A program made the position numbers and the translations under genes. A stretch of DNA of 64,000 nt from Lineus longissimus (Eukaryota; Nemertea; Pilidiophora; Heteronemertea; Lineidae): the NCBI RefSeq assembly GCF_910592395.1, contig NC_088314.1:3410001-3474000 (forward strand). The letters are read 5' to 3'. Below are positions 1 through 11,496 of this stretch, one piece after another. The notes under the pieces were generated by a model. That model was not told where the DNA came from, searched no databases, and saw only the letters and a program-made list of their open reading frames with translations. Within the stretch, counting starts at the first letter, position 1. Every line of letters starts with the position of its first letter.

Positions 1-284
1 TATAGACAGGTGATATCTAAGCATTTTATAGTGTAGGCCTATCTGTATACTACATCATGCCATTAATTTTGATGGTTGAATTTGACTCAGAATGTGGTTG
101 CAATAGCAAAACCTTTTTATTTGGCTGGCGAACATAATTGATGCCTATTACAACAAAGTGGGTTCAGGGTAGTCTCATTATGGATATGATGGTGATGATG
201 ATGCGATGGTAAAGATGACAGAACCTACTTTCTCAGATGGCCTGAGTTCTTCTGAGCTTATGATAAGGTTTATTTCACTTTCAG
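1..284. other. Noncoding, inferred CLN3 intron
   Basis: No coding exon fits here. The stretch ends in a pyrimidine-rich acceptor before the exon at 285 and contains a short GATGATG run near 190-210. It is best read as the intron that carries the missing CLN3 5' exons upstream. Confidence 0.6.
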
Positions 285-3200
285 TCTACAGCTATACCTC
301 TGAATTCAACAATCACAGCTATACCATTATCACCAGCCCTGACGAATTCCACACCTGCAAACAGAACTCCTCTAGTAGAAAACTGTAATCCTATGAGCAC
401 TGGGGTAAGGCAGTGAGTTGACGAAGCTGGTTGTACAGAGGAACCTACCAATACATTTCCATTGAGAACGCTGCATTTAGTCTAAAATTGGTCGTTTCCA
501 CTGAATTTGACCAACTTATTATGTGTTGTCCTGACACCTTTAATTTCTTGTCAAACAAATTGATCGGACATGGCATATTTAAATGTTGACCACTTTCGTC
601 TGCCTTAAAAAACAAAACAAATCTGATTATTTCCTGTATCAATGCATTGATTTCTTGACGTCATTTCATTTTGTGCTTTTTGGTCAATTTCAGGCAATTC
701 TTCTGGCTGACATCCTTCCAACCTTGATCATAAAAGTGACTGCACCGTTTTACATGCAGTCTCTTCCGTATTGGTTCAGAGTGGCATTTTTGATAACCTT
801 ACCTGGAGTAGCAAGTTTCTTGACTGTTGCCTTATCAGAGACTGTGTGGGTCAGTCTTTTAGGTGAGTGACATACTGTCAATCCCTTTATTTCCCCAAGC
901 CTACTGTTTTCCTTCAAAAGGGGGTGCAATCGCAAACCTTTGGCTCGCGGGTGTGAAAATAAAGGGTTTACAGTATTTGTATTGTTAGAAAGCAACAGCA
1001 ATAAGCAATAGCCTATTTCACGTGAAAAATCATTTCATGAAAATATTTTTGAAGCCCTAATTTTCTCTCTTTTTCCAGGAGTGGTATTTGCCAGTATCGG
1101 GGCAGGTTATGGAGAAATCACTTTCTTGGCATTTTCAGCTCATTTTGATAAGTAAGTGTATCTAATGTTCATATAAGGTTACATCTTCGAGGCGATCACT
1201 CACAAGATCGTATTGAAAATCATGTAATAAGATATCGCTTCTAATGCAAAGACATTTGAGACCCATCCGAAAAAGCTTGTTTACCTGAAAAGACCTTAGG
1301 TGAATTTAGTGACTCTTTCATGTGAACTCTTCATATTCACCCAGCCTTGTAAAGTATGATTTGTGTTGACCACTTTTGTTGTTTCAAGGGATGTTATATC
1401 CACGTGGTCATCAGGGACAGGTGGTGCTGGTGTCTTTGGTGCTCTTGCATATGCTGGCCTGACGTCTGCTGGTCTCTCACCCAAGAATACCTTGTTCCTT
1501 ATGCTGGTCATACCAGTATTACTTGCATTCAGGTAAGCTTTCATGCTACTTAAAACAGAAAAGAATATGGTTTGTCTGGAATTTTTTTACGTAACATCAT
1601 CACAGGCTGCCTCCATTTTGGCAAGACAAGTTATTTCCCAGCACTGAGATCTGTTCCAAGATCACCAATTCTTTTAAATACTCGTGTCAGTTACTCTATT
1701 ACTCATTTGGCAACAAGGAAAAACAGGCAAATAACATAACAGGATTGATTGATGATGAAGTGGAAACAGAAAAAATTGGAGGAGATACAAATAATGTTGT
1801 TTTCACTCATGCATTAGGTTATACTGTTTAATTTCATTCTTCACTTTTCAGTTACTACATCCTAATTAAAAAGCCTGATACCGTTGATCCCAAGTCATGT
1901 AAATGTGGAAATTCTAAAGAATCAACAACTCCCCTACTGGTTGATGAGGACACAGGTTGGTTGACATGTTATTGTAACTTGATCGTAAGATATTTGGTCA
2001 TTTCCGCTACCCCAAACTATTGATCGGAATTTGTAAACAGGGCAAAAACAATTTCGAACTATTTGGAGTTTGAGGCCATCTGCTTTCTTGGTTTTAAGAT
2101 CAGTGGGTCTTGGTATAGCAATGTTCTCTCTGTCGACCCTCTATTAAAACATTTTCACTTCCATGTTAGACCCTCCACTACAGGATGAAGTCACTGGTAT
2201 GTAGTGTCTAAAAAATATCGCTTGCTGTCTGTGTTCGTTACACGCATGAAATGTGTAGTGGGTTACATTGAGGTATAACAGGTTCGTGAGAAACAACTCT
2301 TAAACAACTTGGTTAGTCTAAGACTAAATTGAATCTGCTTTATTATTCACAAACATATCATATACGGGTTACAAATACGTACAGGATGAATGCAATTACT
2401 CTGATTGGTTCAGAGAAAGGGATTAAAATCAGGAATGGTAATTAAGTCGTCTCATTGACTGCAAGAGGGAGGAGCTTAGCGGCAAGCTGCAAGTGGTATA
2501 AACAAGCATGGTTACATACATAATTAGCTGGCGGCGACAAAATGCATCTCGATTTTCTAACCACCAGCTAATTGTTAATGTGATCAGCTCTCTTCCAAGA
2601 CTCCAAGTGGTAGATCTTAAATGTCTATTTTCAATGAAATGAAGTCACTGCACAATATAAAACCATGTAGATTCATACCTACAGAGCTACATGTACAACA
2701 TTACCTCTGTTGTCAGGACGGAGTCTATTTCTAAATATATTTCAGAATCAAGAACTCATCTGTTACTTGATGATGAAGATGTGACTCAAATTTCATTTTC
2801 AAATTTGTTTTATTGCCTGTCTCCTTGACTTTTTTACGTTCTTTCGTTTTATAATACCTTGGTCTATTCCTTGTTCTATTACTCTGTTACTGGTTCTAAA
2901 TCTAATTCTAATTGCATCACACATTTCAAACATTTTCTAGGCACGAGTGTGCTGTTCTTACATGTACACATATTTTTGGCATGTGTTATTCAGCATAAAT
3001 ATCTTTTGATGTTGCTTTTAATGTGCATTGATTTTATATTATTTTCAGAATATTGATCTGTAGTGTATCATTTGGAACGAGTTTGCAATCCCCGATCACA
3101 CCCCAAAAAAAGGTCATCGGTTGACTAACGAAGCACCACTGTTCAATGGATTTATAGTTGAATGCGATCAAACTACGTCATTTCCAATCGGGGATTGTAA

Positions 3201-5755
3201 ATTTTAACCTATCATTTGATATTACAGACTGTCAGATATTACAGATTGTCATGAAATGAAAGGCTTGACACCTTCAGCGCCGAACCACGTGGATCTACGT
3301 GGCCCTAATCCCCCCTCTTTGAGCTGGTTATCGGAGTCTCATGGACTTCATGAAAGAACTACGCCATTGCCATCTTCAGGGTAAGATTAGAACTGAAAAG
3401 ATCAAACGGTCTTTTCAGTTCCTACCGTGCCCTGAAGATGGCGCAGTTCAGAACTTGAAATGACTTCATGAAAGAAATACGCCATCGCCATCTTCAGGGC
3501 AAGGTAGGAACTGGAAAGAGGTCTTTCCAGTTCCTACCTTGCCCTGAAGATGGCGATGGCGTAGTTATTTCATGAAGTCCATGAGACTCCGATAACCAGC
3601 TCAAAGGGGAGGGGATTTGGGTCACGTAGGTGTTAAGACATAAAAGATATGAATAAAAACTGAATCAGGAAATGGCTTTCAGAGCCCTTAGATCTGTATT
3701 TTGCATGACTCAAATTAGTTTCTACTACAGGTGATGGGCCTTCAATGGCAGCAATGGAGAGAGGAAAGCACTTGGGTGTCAAACAAAAGTTATTGTTGAT
3801 AAAAGTGAGTGTAAATGAAGTATTCTTCTCCTGACCTACGAATATAAGAAGGTGTTGCATTGGATGATAGCCAGCTAGTGAAGTCCATGAGGGTTTTGTA
3901 AAGACGGAAATATTCACGGCAATTTTTTTGTGGTTTTTTTAAATTGAAACATTGGCATACTTATTATCGGTAGACAAGACAAATGCAAAACTAACAGGCC
4001 AGTAAATATTTTTAATTCCATTTCAGCCTCTTTTGAAATACATGATACCATTGGCGCTTGTTTATCTTGCCGAATATTTTATAAACCAAGGCTTGGTAAG
4101 GAGAAGTTTTACTTATTTCAGCAAATTTCTCAGTTTATGCAGAGTCTTTCTATACAAGGGTCTGGTCACTGGTTTCAACATCAAAGACACCGCCCGTCTC
4201 GAATATAGAAATTTTTTTATTGTATAGAAAGACTCTGGTTTATGATAGTAGTAGAGTTTCTTCTAGATAAGTAGAAGGGCGTTGCACCCTGCCCCTCAAC
4301 TGATGCATTTTCTGATACAATTATGGAATTATCATAGAGGAGAAATGTTCCTGGAGAGTACTGGAGGAATATTCCCTGGAGATTATCACAGCAATACTGA
4401 AATTGAAGAACTTCAACTGTACCAGGAGGTCCAAGTGAGATGAACTTTGATGTCTTAGTCTGCTGTTACAAATTTATGTCAGTTGATTTATTTCTTCCAG
4501 ACTGAATTGCTGTACTTCCCTAATGAAACATGGTTATCACAGAATGAGCAGTATAGGTGGTAAGGAAAATAGCTGTATTTCATTCCACTTTAGAGAGGAA
4601 CCTCACTGCCAAGACAGTACACTGCTGGTCTACCATACCATACGGTATCGGGCTTGGTAGTAAATATGGGGAGAACCCTGATTTGTTTCACTGAATGAAC
4701 TGGCCCATAGACTTTGCGGCTGTAATATTTCACCAAGGTTCTTTTTAACCAATTGAGTGGAGCCTCTCCGTCCATTTTTGACATGCTTTTGTTATCACTA
4801 CTTGATCCAAGAGCTTGACACAGAGTCTTGACATCTGCAGAAGATATTATGACCAAACTGTTATCTATTTAGCAACAGTCTTCCTGTATTTCAGGTATCA
4901 AGTTATTTACCAACTTGGTGTGTTTTTCTCTCGGTCTTCCGTGAATCTTGTCAAGATAAACAAGTTATGGATCCTTCCTATATTGCAAGTAAGTTATCAA
5001 ACAGTTTAAAAGACCTGACTCGTTACTGTCATTCCGTCATTTTAACCTTTCTTGTCTTAATTACTGAAATCTGCATTTTTGTTTCAGTTCCTGAACATAG
5101 TATTGCTGATGTTCCAAATCTTCTACCAGTTCATTCCTAGTATCTGGATAGTGTTTGTCATCATCCTGTATGAAGGTCTGCTCGGTGGTGCTGCATATGT
5201 CAATACATTCTACAAAATATCGGAGGAGGTATGTTATTCATATTTCAATATTTGACACCAACACATGACTTGTGACCTTGACAAGTCGCTTTACTTTTAT
5301 TGACATATCCTTTGAATGAGACTAGCTGGGCAAGCAAAAGACCCCATCCAAATGATAAACATCAATAGCTTGTGGTCGCCTTGTCCTTACCGAAGACCAA
5401 GTTACTTCGTCAGCAATCTGAATGGTGCCCGACAGTATTGGAACACTATTAAGTTAAGCCAAAGTGCAAAGTTGACTTGCTTCCTCATCGCCTTCTATTT
5501 TGCCCTCGCCTTCGCTAACCCTTCAGATGTCTCCCTCCCCTCCCACCCCTAATCTCATGTTCTGTATAACGGGTATGATCGGACAATCACATGCTGCTAA
5601 AATTGAAGCCTTTTCTCAACGTCTACTTTTAGGTTGTCCACGAACACAGAGAGTACAGCATTGGTGTTGCAAGTGTTGGCGATTCCTTCGGTATCATGAT
5701 TGCAGGATTTGCTTCCATCCCAGTCCATAACTTCTTGTGCAGTCTGTACAGATGA
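285..5755 (+). CDS. CLN3: CLN3 / battenin, lysosomal multi-pass membrane protein (5'-partial)
   Basis: Battenin-family protein of lysosomal/late endosomal membranes, linked to lysosomal homeostasis. Exons read: 285-404, 694-862, 1079-1151, 1389-1532, 1852-1955, 2170-2196 (27-nt microexon), 3731-3804, 4027-4095, 4501-4559, 4895-4988, 5088-5228, 5633-5755; phases agree throughout and give 398 residues. Family landmarks in order: [12 protein letters not shown], the SSGTGGAG loop, an acidic TPLLVDEDT loop, [37 protein letters not shown] and HEHREY near the C-terminus. The first visible exon is a Thr/Pro/Asn-rich lumenal loop with NST sequons, aligning to the loop before LLADILPT in other CLN3 proteins. 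The initiator and first membrane segment lie before the window. A possible extra exon at 2746-2780 would break the frame and is left out. Confidence 0.93.
3085..3202. repeat. Short inverted repeat with ends CAATCCCCGAT / ATCGGGGATTG
   Basis: A pair of 11-nt inverted words about 100 bp apart brackets AT-rich DNA just upstream of the larger double hairpin. It may be a small MITE relic. No coding potential is seen. Confidence 0.4.
3267..3637. repeat. Double-hairpin inverted-repeat element in a CLN3 intron
   Basis: The outer arms (about 3267-3365 and 3550-3637) are reverse complements; they include TTTGAGCTGGTTATCGGAG on the left and its complement on the right. Between them are two nested hairpins built on the word CCATCTTCAGGG and its complement (about 3370-3450 and 3487-3560). 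The AT-poor, wholly palindromic design and lack of coding capacity fit a MITE or foldback element inserted in the intron between the exons at 2170 and 3731. Confidence 0.75.
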
Positions 5756-6968
5756 GCAAGATAACTGACGATATAACCTTTAGGAAACTTACGAGAGTAG
5801 AGATATGTGCCATCATGAGTTGTTTGTTAATACACCAGAGTGGCTCTGAGAAGAACAATGGCTAGTATAAAATGACTACGCTTATCTTCATAATGGAATG
5901 ATGTATTTAAGATGAAAGGACAAAGATAAGTTGGCTGTATGAACGTTTATTTGGGATGTAGTATTGTTCTAAATCAGTCTGCCTGTATAATCTTTGTGAT
6001 ATATTCCCAAGAATTGATATAGTTATTTATGTTTTCTTCTTAGTATGTAGGAAAAATGTTGGCCATGTATACATATTCAAAAGATGTTTTCAAGAAAATG
6101 ATAAATATATCTGAATAGGCATTGTCTTTCAGTTCTTTTGGTTCCTTTCTGACATCCTCTTTACACAGAAGCATGTGACTTGCCAAAACATGTTTGCAAG
6201 CCCTTGAAGACCTACTCCCAACACACTCTGTGGAATCGTTGCCTTTTTCACATCTTTGGAGCAAAGAAGCAAATGGAGGAAGAATGTCCTGGTTCTCAGG
6301 AGGAGGATGCTGCCTCACTCAATACAGCATTACTTGACAGGCAGTATAGTAGAGATCACCAGCCCAGCTAGATGGGGCTAATATCGCCATAAAAGTTAAA
6401 TACTCTCCCAAACGCTGAAAATTCCTACAAAAAATATTCCCACGGTCTGAGCCAAACGGGCTGTAAGGGTTAATAAACAACCTTGTACCCAGGATCAAAA
6501 AATGAAAATTGTAGGTGTAATGTATAAAGAAATTTTAAACTTTTACCTAGGAACAAGGTTTTCATTAGCCATCTCATTCCGTTTGGCTCTGACCATGGGA
6601 ATATATTATTTTTGCAAGATTTCTGCCTTAAGAAAAGGATATACCTTTTTCTCAAAATTACCCTCAGGAGTAGAGCATGGTAAAACATTTTACCGTCCCA
6701 GTTCACTATGGTGAAGTGCTGTCAGTTTACCATGGTGAATTGTGGATTTACCATGGCCGGTGAAATTGAGACACATTTTTCCTAAGGGTTCCCCCCCAAA
6801 GCACTGGCTAAAACATGGGGCTCCCCCATTCAACAGTTGTGTGAGTTCACTAGGGCTTTCACTTCACATATTATGTGAGGGATCCCTATTGGGGACCGTG
6901 TAACTTTATTTTGCTTGCCAAGCTGCTGCATATATTGTCCCTTTAAAGTACAATTGATAGGCAACAAA
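5756..6968. other. CLN3 3' region and intergenic DNA
   Basis: No exon with family similarity was found on either strand. The first few hundred bases presumably hold the CLN3 3' UTR. The stretch ends directly at the 3' edge of the DIRS-like element. Confidence 0.55.
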
Positions 6969-7260
6969 TTAAAAAATTACACGAGACTTACCTGGTAAGT
7001 TGAAGTGTGATTGTGATTCTGTGAATCTCAGAATCACAAACGGAGGGATCACTTGAGATAGTGTACGCCCACTAGCTCCTCACTATTGAACGAAGCTGAA
7101 TCCTCAGCTAAACAAATACGGAATGTCCTCAAAGAAAAAAGGATCACAGGGAAGGGAACAAACCTAGGGAGGGTGCGTGATCCCTCCGTTTGTGATTCTG
7201 AGATTCACAGAATCACAATCACACTTCAACTTACCAGGTAAGTCTCGTGTAATTTTTTAA
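6969..7260. repeat. 84-bp inverted repeat arms of the DIRS 3' terminus
   Basis: Arms 6969-7052 and 7177-7260 are reverse complements over 84 nt, separated by a 124-nt loop. The inner end of the left arm runs into the segment (7047-7083) complementary to the element's 5' end at 11570-11606. This arrangement resembles the internal complementary region of DIRS elements. Confidence 0.85.
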
Positions 7261-7442
7261 TTCTGTTTCATCTCATTATCACGTCACTACGTGATCACTT
7301 GAGACTTGAAAGACTTGAGGACATGAGTAACAATAAACAAACTACCTTAGTTACTGTATTAGAGTATGTAATAACTCGACTCTACTAGTACATATTATAT
7401 GGTATGAAGTTGCATAAGTCACCAGAACACGACAGCAAACCA

Positions 7443-8549
7443 CTATTTAGCAGGTAGCGCTTTAATTAGAGCCTGTCCAGCATTGGCATCATTATCAGAT
7501 GTGTTAACCGGCCTATCATAGAATTTCGCAAAAGTTTTTGCATTTGCCCATCCTCCACAATGCAAGACATCGTCTATCGGCACACCAATTGCTTTCATTT
7601 TTGAGGTAGAGGCAGAACGGCAAGAATGTGGTGAAAATGATGTAATGTCAACACCAGAGTCTCTTAAAGAACACGACACCCAACGGGAAAGTGTGTCACG
7701 GCTAACCGCCTTATTAGGTTTCACATAACTAATAAACAGAGCACCATCCGTACAGGCATCATCTGTCCGTGAGACATAATGTCTAAGCGTGTCAACAATG
7801 CACAAATCAGGCCTATCCGTAAATTCTTTTAAGACAATGGCCTTCCGATGTCTGCCTGGCTTAGTTGTTTTTAGCAAAGAATCCACATAGAAACTGCACA
7901 CACCAACTGAAAACTTGAGATTCTCCCTTTTTAATTTATGTAGTGTGTGTAACCTTTGACCTGTAAGTAAGGCCAATAGGGTAACTGTCTTTTGCGACAA
8001 CTCTTTGATGGAAGAAGTGTCCACTTTTTCAAGGTAAAGAAGGACGAGATTGATGTCCCATGTAACCGTATAGCGTGGCAATGAAGGTCTTTCGTTAAAG
8101 ACACCCTGGAGGAATTGACAAACTCTTTTATGTTGTCCGCAAGGCACATTTCCTGGAAAGATGATTATGGTAGACAGCGCTGATCTTGCACAATTAAGTG
8201 CACTATGTCCCAGGCCAGTCTTATATAGTTGTAGCAAAAAATCAAGCACTTTGCTCACAGATGGATGTCTTTGATCACACCCGTGCCTGAGACAGAAAGA
8301 CTCCCATTTCCTGAGATATGAGTCATAACCGACACGTGTCCCGCCCCGCCAAGACCGTAAGATAACCTCGGCGGCCTCTGCAGAAATGTCTTCCTCTAAC
8401 AACGACTCCCTGACAAGGGGCAGGCCAATAGCTTTATTCGTTTCCAAAGTGGGTGGAGCTTGTCTACTCCCGGTATTCGTAGGAGATGCTTCCTCGCTTG
8501 AATGATGTGGGGCTTGTCTATCAACAGCTTCCTCACTGTCGCATACCAA
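7443..8549 (-). CDS. DIRS tyrosine recombinase (integrase function)
   Basis: A phage-integrase-fold tyrosine recombinase of 368 residues, expected to insert the circular DNA copy of the element. The catalytic set is visible: Arg199 in TGQRLHTL, His308 and Arg311 in SPHSCRSA, Trp334 in the HxxGW-like CGGWAN, and nucleophile Tyr344 in AKFYDR. The N-terminal part (about 60-160) looks like the SAM-like core-binding domain, with KWESFCLRHG. It overlaps the RT ORF by 154 nt in another frame, so the given start at 8549 may not be the real one; translation could depend on frameshifting or an internal start nearer 8400. No stop or missing catalytic residue is seen. Confidence 0.92.
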   Translation of the reverse strand: MVCDSEEAVDRQAPHHSSEEASPTNTGSRQAPPTLETNKAIGLPLVRESLLEEDISAEAAEVILRSWRGGTRVGYDSYLRKWESFCLRHGCDQRHPSVSKVLDFLLQLYKTGLGHSALNCARSALSTIIIFPGNVPCGQHKRVCQFLQGVFNERPSLPRYTVTWDINLVLLYLEKVDTSSIKELSQKTVTLLALLTGQRLHTLHKLKRENLKFSVGVCSFYVDSLLKTTKPGRHRKAIVLKEFTDRPDLCIVDTLRHYVSRTDDACTDGALFISYVKPNKAVSRDTLSRWVSCSLRDSGVDITSFSPHSCRSASTSKMKAIGVPIDDVLHCGGWANAKTFAKFYDRPVNTSDNDANAGQALIKALPAK

Positions 8550-10477
8550 GGCTGAGTGGGCCAGTCTGGAACCACTAGGATGCCGGAGGCCTTGTCCTGG
8601 ATGATCTTTTGAAGGACTCGGCTGATTATACTGAAAGGTGGGAAAGCATAAAATGTTTCAGTTCCCCAATTCAAGGTGAATGCGTCTACCGCCTCTGCAT
8701 CCGGATCGGGCTTCCAGGATATAAATTTATCCAACTGATAGTTTTTTCTCGATGCGAAAAGGTCGAGCTTTATATCGAATTTTGGATAATGTTGCATGAT
8801 ATTCCTGAACTCATCTGGGTCCAACATCCACTCTGTTTCATGATCAAAGTGCCTGCTAGCCCGATCCGCTGTAACATTATCAACACCCGGAACATGGGCA
8901 ATAGAGATCCACAAGTCTCTATCCCTAGCCCAAACCCAAATCTTTCTTGCCACTTCGTTGCATTGCAAGGAATGGCTCCCACCAAAGTCTCTTATGTACG
9001 CCAAGGTGGTCATATTATCAGTGAATACTTTTATATGTTTATCTCTTTCATGAGGGCACAGCGCCTTTAATGCAAACCAAACAGCAGTAATTTCTTTCAC
9101 ATTTATATGCATACCAGCCTCATCTGGTTTCCATGTGTCCCCATTGGTCACACTAATATCCGGTCTTGAGAAACCGAATCCAGCATCTGAAGCATCAGTC
9201 CAGATTGCAAAGTCTGGGTTGCCAAGGGAGAGTGGTTTACTTGTACTGTCAATGTTTATGACCCACCACTTCAGATCAGACTTCGCGAGGTCAGACAATG
9301 TCATCCGGGCTTCAAAGTTGCCATGGGAAAGCCGCAGTGCACTGATTTTCTCATTCTCAAGTTGCCGGTAATAAAGTTGTCCCATCTGCACACCCGGACA
9401 TGCTGCAACTAGTTTCCCAGTGACTTCAGCCACAAACCTTATCCTGGGATTGGTTAGTTGGAGGAGTTCATTACATGCATCTTTTATCCCTAGTCGTTTA
9501 TTGGCTGCAACTTTCACAACCATGCATAATGAATCGAGATCAAATCCCAAGAAAGTAGCTGTTTGCTTGGGGTGTAAAGATGATTTCTCTGGGTGGATTA
9601 TGAAACCCAACGTCTGTAAGCTTTCAACAATTAGGCGAACATTGCGCTGGCATTCCGACGAGCTTCCAGCGCAAGTAAAAATGTCATCAATGTAGACTAC
9701 CAGTTGTACTCCACTTCTCCTCAACATTGCCACAACAGGCTTCAAAAGTTTGGTAAATATACGAGGACAAGGGGCAAGTCCGTTGGGAAAGACCCTGAAC
9801 TGATATTTTGTCCCTTTTCTATGGAATCGGAGGTATTTTCTGTCCTTCTCTGAAATGGGTACAGAGTAGTAGGCGTCTTTGATATCAATTGTCGCCATGT
9901 GACAGCCTGGTGTCATCATTTCAACAGCTGTTTTCAGCGATTCCATTTTAAAATGGTGGTATTCAACAAACCGGTTCAAATATTTTAGATTCAGGATTGT
10001 TCGAGACGTCCCATCTTTTTTGGGGCGGGTGAAGACAGTAGAAATAAATTCACCCTCCTTATTTCGGAAGAGTACCGTTTCATCACATTCTTCGATCACA
10101 CCCTTTCTTAAGAGTTGCGAGATCTCTTTGTCAACTATTGCGCCCTCCTCCTCGGTGAATTTCGTCTCATGAGGGGGCTTAACCTGATATGGTTGTTGTA
10201 TGAAGTCAATATTGTATCCCGACACAGCGTTTAAAATGACTGGGTCAGAGGTATAGTTTTTCCACCTATCTTTGAATTTAGCCACTCTGCCGGCTTCAAA
10301 GTTCTCAACTTCAGATCTTGAAATCTTAATTGTATTATCTACAAATTTCTGGTAGTTCATGCATGCAGAAGAAGGGAGACAGCAACTCACCACAGCTTTT
10401 GGAGAGCTGGGTTGCGGAGTGACAATCCTAGTTTCTACTTTCTGTCTGCTGTCCCGCTGCCGGGCTGCTTCTTCCAT
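8396..10477 (-). CDS. DIRS reverse transcriptase / RNase H polyprotein
   Basis: A 693-residue ORF. Reverse transcriptase motifs: RPKKDGTSRTILNLKYLN (about 151-168), ATIDIKDAYYSVPI, the F-PNGLAPCPRIFTKLL block, and the polymerase aspartates in VYIDDIF (262-265). RNase H follows: TDAS (Asp428), Glu462 in NVKEITAVW, FTDN (Asp487) and the NVTADRASR block (about 534-542). The C-terminal 150 residues, with LDLFASRKN and FPPFSII, are typical of the DIRS connection region. No DNA methylase-like domain is visible, although some DIRS elements carry one. The start overlaps the gag-like ORF by 43 nt in a different frame. Confidence 0.93.
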   Translation of the reverse strand: MEEAARQRDSRQKVETRIVTPQPSSPKAVVSCCLPSSACMNYQKFVDNTIKISRSEVENFEAGRVAKFKDRWKNYTSDPVILNAVSGYNIDFIQQPYQVKPPHETKFTEEEGAIVDKEISQLLRKGVIEECDETVLFRNKEGEFISTVFTRPKKDGTSRTILNLKYLNRFVEYHHFKMESLKTAVEMMTPGCHMATIDIKDAYYSVPISEKDRKYLRFHRKGTKYQFRVFPNGLAPCPRIFTKLLKPVVAMLRRSGVQLVVYIDDIFTCAGSSSECQRNVRLIVESLQTLGFIIHPEKSSLHPKQTATFLGFDLDSLCMVVKVAANKRLGIKDACNELLQLTNPRIRFVAEVTGKLVAACPGVQMGQLYYRQLENEKISALRLSHGNFEARMTLSDLAKSDLKWWVINIDSTSKPLSLGNPDFAIWTDASDAGFGFSRPDISVTNGDTWKPDEAGMHINVKEITAVWFALKALCPHERDKHIKVFTDNMTTLAYIRDFGGSHSLQCNEVARKIWVWARDRDLWISIAHVPGVDNVTADRASRHFDHETEWMLDPDEFRNIMQHYPKFDIKLDLFASRKNYQLDKFISWKPDPDAEAVDAFTLNWGTETFYAFPPFSIISRVLQKIIQDKASGILVVPDWPTQPWYATVRKLLIDKPHIIQARKHLLRIPGVDKLHPLWKRIKLLACPLSGSRC

Positions 10478-11496
10478 GATTGTCTGGGCCAGGGCTTCCT
10501 TGAGTTTCTTCCCCTGTATTGGTTGTTTCGATAATTCCCCCGGCCGTATTGGGGGTTGTAGCCTCCGTAGTTTTTTGAACCATAACTACGGTGGCCTCCT
10601 CTGTAACTGATAGCGGCATCTCTGCCGACATCATCCGTACGACCAACTTTTTTCAAGGTCTTTTCTATCTCGTCCCCAAACAGGTTTTTCGTGAGAGGGA
10701 CCGTTTCGGAGGTCAAACCGGCATATTTGGCTTTTAGGCCCGGTTTGATCAATTCCCTCCGTCGCATTGAAAGGGAATAATTAGAATGGCCAAATAGCGC
10801 TAGAGCGTCGGTGAGCTTTCTAATGATCGGCTCCCGTTTGTCCTTGCTTATTAGCTTGGATATTTCTTGAGTTGCTTGAGCAACTGCAATAGACCCTTTC
10901 ACCAGATCTTTTTGGCAAAACCCGAGCCCTTTGTCCTGGTTTTTCAACTCTTTGGACAGTTTGCGTCTTAGCTCCGGGTTGACCTGTGGGACCGTCAAAG
11001 CCTCACAGTTCTTTGGTTTTGCATAATTTGCCTGTTTTTCCTTGATTAGGTCAAGGGCCGTCGGTTCCCAGAACCGTTTATTTATAATTTTGGCAAGAGT
11101 CGCCCCTAGCTCAGGGCCACACTTCTCGGTCTCTACGACCTCATCTGCAATCGAGGAAAACGGATCATCGTCCTCAGATTCCTCATTATATTCGGCAGGG
11201 TGATCGTCATCAGACGATCCTGCCAGCAGGGCCTCAGCATCATCATCGTCGGCCATTTCAACATCATCGTCAGCACCAGCGTCTAGCGCTTCTTGTGTGA
11301 CTTTTCTTTTCTTGGGCTGCTCAACAATATTTGCCTCGCCCATGCGCTTATCAAGGCGCTCTAATGTCTGGGACATACCCAGCAGAATTGCACCGAGGGA
11401 AGGTCCCCCGGCATCCTTAGTATCCGTGGCACCCTTATTAGAGGGGCCCGCTTGAACATCATCATCATCAATGTAGTCCAAAACTTCAGAATCCAT
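10435..11496 (-). CDS. DIRS gag-like structural protein
   Basis: The first ORF of the element, 353 residues. The N-terminal half is strongly acidic (Asp/Glu runs around residues 70-120). The C-terminus is rich in Arg, Gly, Tyr and Asn (RGGHRSYGSKNYGGYN and following), a likely RNA-binding tail in place of the zinc knuckles of other Gag proteins. No Cys-His box is seen. Identity as Gag rests mainly on position and composition. The start at 11496 lies about 140 nt inside the element's 5' terminal repeat. Confidence 0.8.
   Translation of the reverse strand: MDSEVLDYIDDDDVQAGPSNKGATDTKDAGGPSLGAILLGMSQTLERLDKRMGEANIVEQPKKRKVTQEALDAGADDDVEMADDDDAEALLAGSSDDDHPAEYNEESEDDDPFSSIADEVVETEKCGPELGATLAKIINKRFWEPTALDLIKEKQANYAKPKNCEALTVPQVNPELRRKLSKELKNQDKGLGFCQKDLVKGSIAVAQATQEISKLISKDKREPIIRKLTDALALFGHSNYSLSMRRRELIKPGLKAKYAGLTSETVPLTKNLFGDEIEKTLKKVGRTDDVGRDAAISYRGGHRSYGSKNYGGYNPQYGRGNYRNNQYRGRNSRKPWPRQSWKKQPGSGTADRK

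Noticed and set aside
8609-9070. 153-codon plus-strand frame
   Set aside because: Antisense shadow of the DIRS reverse transcriptase.
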